From the NCBI RefSeq assembly GCF_020085105.1, contig NC_058051.1, forward strand, positions 23,811,455 through 23,875,454: a DNA stretch of 64,000 nt, read 5' to 3'. Below, piece after piece: positions 61,501 through 64,000 of the stretch (its first letter is position 1; each line of letters begins with the position of its first letter). A program made the translations under genes and the position numbers. Under the pieces are notes generated by a model. That model made no database searches and had not been told where the DNA came from. It saw nothing but the letters and a program-made list of their open reading frames with translations. The DNA is from Siniperca chuatsi. Lineage: Eukaryota; Chordata; Actinopteri; Centrarchiformes; Sinipercidae.

Positions 61501-64000
61501 ACTACAACTCCCCCCACCACAACCACAACAGCTTCCCCTATGACAACAACTTCTCCTACCACAACAACTCACCCTACTACAACGACTCCCTCTACCACGA
61601 CCACAACTCCTGCTACCACAACAACACCCCCCCAACCACAACAACTCCCCTACTACAACTACTCCCCTACCACAGCCACAACTCCTGCTACCACAACAAC
61701 ACCCCAACCACAACAACTCCCCTACTACAACTACTCCCCTACCACAGCCACAACACCCCCTAGGACAACAAATTCCCCTACCACAACAACAACTCCTGCT
61801 ACCACAACAACACCCCCTACTACTACAACTCCCCCCACCACAACCGCTTCCCCTACTACAACAACTCCTCCTACCACAACAACAATGCCAACTACCACAA
61901 CAACTCAACCTACTCCAGCAACTCCTCTACTACAACCACAAATCCCGCTACCACAACAACACCCCCAACCACAACAACTCACCCTACTACTACAACTCCC
62001 TCTACCACAACCACAACAGCTTCCCCTATGAAGACAACTTCTCCTACCACAACAACTCACCCTAGTACAACGACTCCCTCTACTACGACCACAACTCCTG
62101 CTACCACAACAACACCCCCAACCACAACAACTCCCCTACTACAACTACTCCCCTACCACAGCCACAACTCCTGCTACCACAACAACACCCCCAACCACAA
62201 CAACTCCCCTACTACAACTCTCCCTACCACAGCCACAACACCCCTAGGGACAACAAATTCCCCTACCACAACAACAACTCCTGCTACCACAACAACAACC
62301 AACTACCACAACAACTCAACCTACTCAGCAACTCCTCTACTACAACCACAACTCCCGCTACCACAACAACACCCCCAACCACAACAACTCACCCTACTAC
62401 TACAACTCCCCCCACCACAACCGCTTCCCCTACTACAACAACTCCTCCTACCACAACAACAATGCCAACTACCACAACAACTCAACCTACTCCAGCAACT
62501 CCTCTACTACAACCACAACTCCCGCTACCACAACAACACCCCCAACCACAACAACTCACCCTACTACTACAACTCCTCTACCACAACCACAACAGCTTCC
62601 CCTATGACAACAACTTCTCCTACCACAACAACTCACCCTACTACAACGACTCCCTCTACCACAACCACAACTCCTGCTACCACAACAACACCCCCAACCA
62701 CAACAACTCCCCCTACTACAACTACTCCCCCTACCACAGCCACAACTCCTGCTACCACAACAACACCCCAACCACAACAACTCCCCCTACTACAACTACT
62801 CCCCCTACCACAGCCACAACTCCTGCTACCACAACAACACCCCCAACCACAACAACTCCCCTACTACAACTACTCCCCCTACCACAGCCACAACACCCCT
62901 AGGACAACAAATTCCCCTACCACAACAACAACTCCTGCTACCACAACAACACCCCCTACTACTACAACTCCCTCTACCACAACCACAACAGCTTCCCTAT
63001 GACAACAACTTCTCCTACCACAACAACTCACCCTACTACAACGACTCCTCTACCACAACCACAACTCCTGCTACCACAACAACACCCCCAACCACAACAA
63101 CTCCCCTACTACAACTACTCCCCTACCACAGCCACAACTCCTGCTACCACAACAACACCCCCAACCACAACAACTCCCTACTACAACTACTCCCCTACCA
63201 CAGCCACAACACCCCTAGGACAACAAATTCCCTACCACAACAACAACTCCTGCTACCACAACAACACCCCTAACCACAACATAACACCCCCTACTACTAC
63301 AACTCCCCACCACAACCGCTTCCCTACTACAACAACTCCTCCTACCACAACAACAATGCCAACTACCACAACAACTCAACCTACTCCAGCAACTCCCTCT
63401 CCTACAACCACAACTCCCGCTACCACAACAACACCCCCAACCACAACAACTCACCCTACTACTACAACTCCCTCTACCACAACCACAACTCCCGCTACCA
63501 CAACCACAACAGCTTCCCCTACTAAAACAACTCCTGCTACCTCAACAACTCCACCTATGACAACCACAACAACTCCCCCTACCACAATAACAACTCTCCC
63601 TACCACAGCCACAACTCCTGCTACCACAACAGCTTCCCCTACTACAACAACTCCTCCTGCCTCAAGAACAACTCCCCCTACGACAACCACAACAGCTCCC
63701 CTTACTACAACCACAACTCCTCCTACCACAACAACAATGCCAACTACCACAACAACTCCCCCTACTACTACAACTCCCCCCACCACAACCACAACAGCTT
63801 CCCCTATGACAACAACTTCTCCTACCACAACAACTCACCCTACTACAACGACTCCCTCTACCACGACCACAACTCCTGCTACCACAACAACACCCCCAAC
63901 CACAACAACTCCCCCTACTACAACTACTCCCCCTACCACAGCCACAACTCCTGCTACCACAACAACACCCCCAACCACAACAACTCCCCTACTACAACTA
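54583..64000 (+). repeat. Giant Thr/Pro mucin-type coding repeat array (single exon, runs off window)
   Basis: 9.4 kb of nearly pure A/C/T sequence on the + strand built from short units such as 'actccccctaccacaacc', encoding [11 protein letters not shown] and [12 protein letters not shown]. Blocks of hundreds of bp recur, with near-identical copies, for example 54990/55319/55623 and about 60957-61080 against 63500-63625. The motif 'atgccaactaccacaac' recurs about twenty times. The Thr/Pro frame moves between the three + frames; long frames cover 54583-58511, 58216-60750, 60834-61763, 61471-62031 and 62028-63002. Dense Thr would be O-glycosylated, as in mucin PTS domains. In both paralogs the same exon has a Thr/Pro linker and then a CBM14 domain, so the array is the expanded linker; a CBM14 may follow outside the window. 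Confidence 0.92.

Noticed and set aside
54566-63828. Long minus-strand frames rich in Val/Gly or Cys/Gly/Arg across the mucin array
   Set aside because: They are the antisense of the Thr/Pro repeat; the lack of G on the + strand removes stops in every frame. No splice structure or domain supports them.
1-64000. CRISPR array or other prokaryote-type repeat system
   Set aside because: The sequence is a vertebrate genome. The regular repeats at 54-64 kb are coding mucin repeats without unique spacers of constant length.

Overview
This window comes from a ray-finned fish, most likely a percomorph teleost. The evidence is vertebrate GT-AG exon structure, low gene density with AT-rich introns, many fish-type interspersed repeats (hAT-like and foldback MITEs, a tRNA-derived SINE, LINE tails, Penelope-like elements) and a tandem acidic-chitinase cluster. 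All genes I can support lie on the + strand. Exon models were built by hand from reading frame, splice sites and family knowledge; most were confirmed because exon phases match and the summed length divides by three.

Layout. (1) 906-2946: a small three-exon gene for a DCC/DUF393 thiol-disulfide oxidoreductase-like protein with a probable mitochondrial presequence. (2) 6949-11421: pnpla8 (calcium-independent phospholipase A2-gamma), eight coding exons, 912 aa. (3) 17789-30951: a neurofascin-type L1-family cell adhesion molecule, 26 coding exons, 1179 aa, including the 12-nt RSLE micro-exon and a FIGQY ankyrin-binding motif. (4) 34287-54345 and beyond: three tandem GH18 chitinase genes. The first is a pseudogene: a splice acceptor is lost, catalytic exons 5-8 are deleted, a Penelope-like element is inserted and the last exon has a nonsense codon. 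The second is an intact 477-aa acidic chitinase with the catalytic DGLDLDWE motif and a CBM14 chitin-binding tail. The third keeps exactly the same exon sizes, but its active site reads DGLNLDWR, and its last exon opens into an enormous Thr/Pro repeat (54583 to the window end, more than 9.4 kb).

The most interesting object is this third gene: a catalytically dead chitinase (chi-lectin) fused in frame to a giant mucin-like PTS domain. The architecture resembles mammalian oviductin (OVGP1/MUC9) but has apparently grown from the short Thr/Pro linker that the paralogs carry in the same exon. Frame breaks in the repeat fall at runs of C that are one base shorter than in sister repeat copies. This points to homopolymer sequence error, or to very recent slippage.

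The rest is repeat-rich. Three ~600-800 bp MITEs with AGCCATGCTAGCAG ends, several hAT-like elements with CAGTGGTGG ends (one nested and with 8-bp duplications), a long foldback element at 43.1-43.6 kb and two Penelope derivatives flanked by perfect 14-bp target duplications were recognised. Hammerhead-ribozyme-like motifs sit near or in Penelope-like sequence at 36.4, 36.7 and 38.3 kb.
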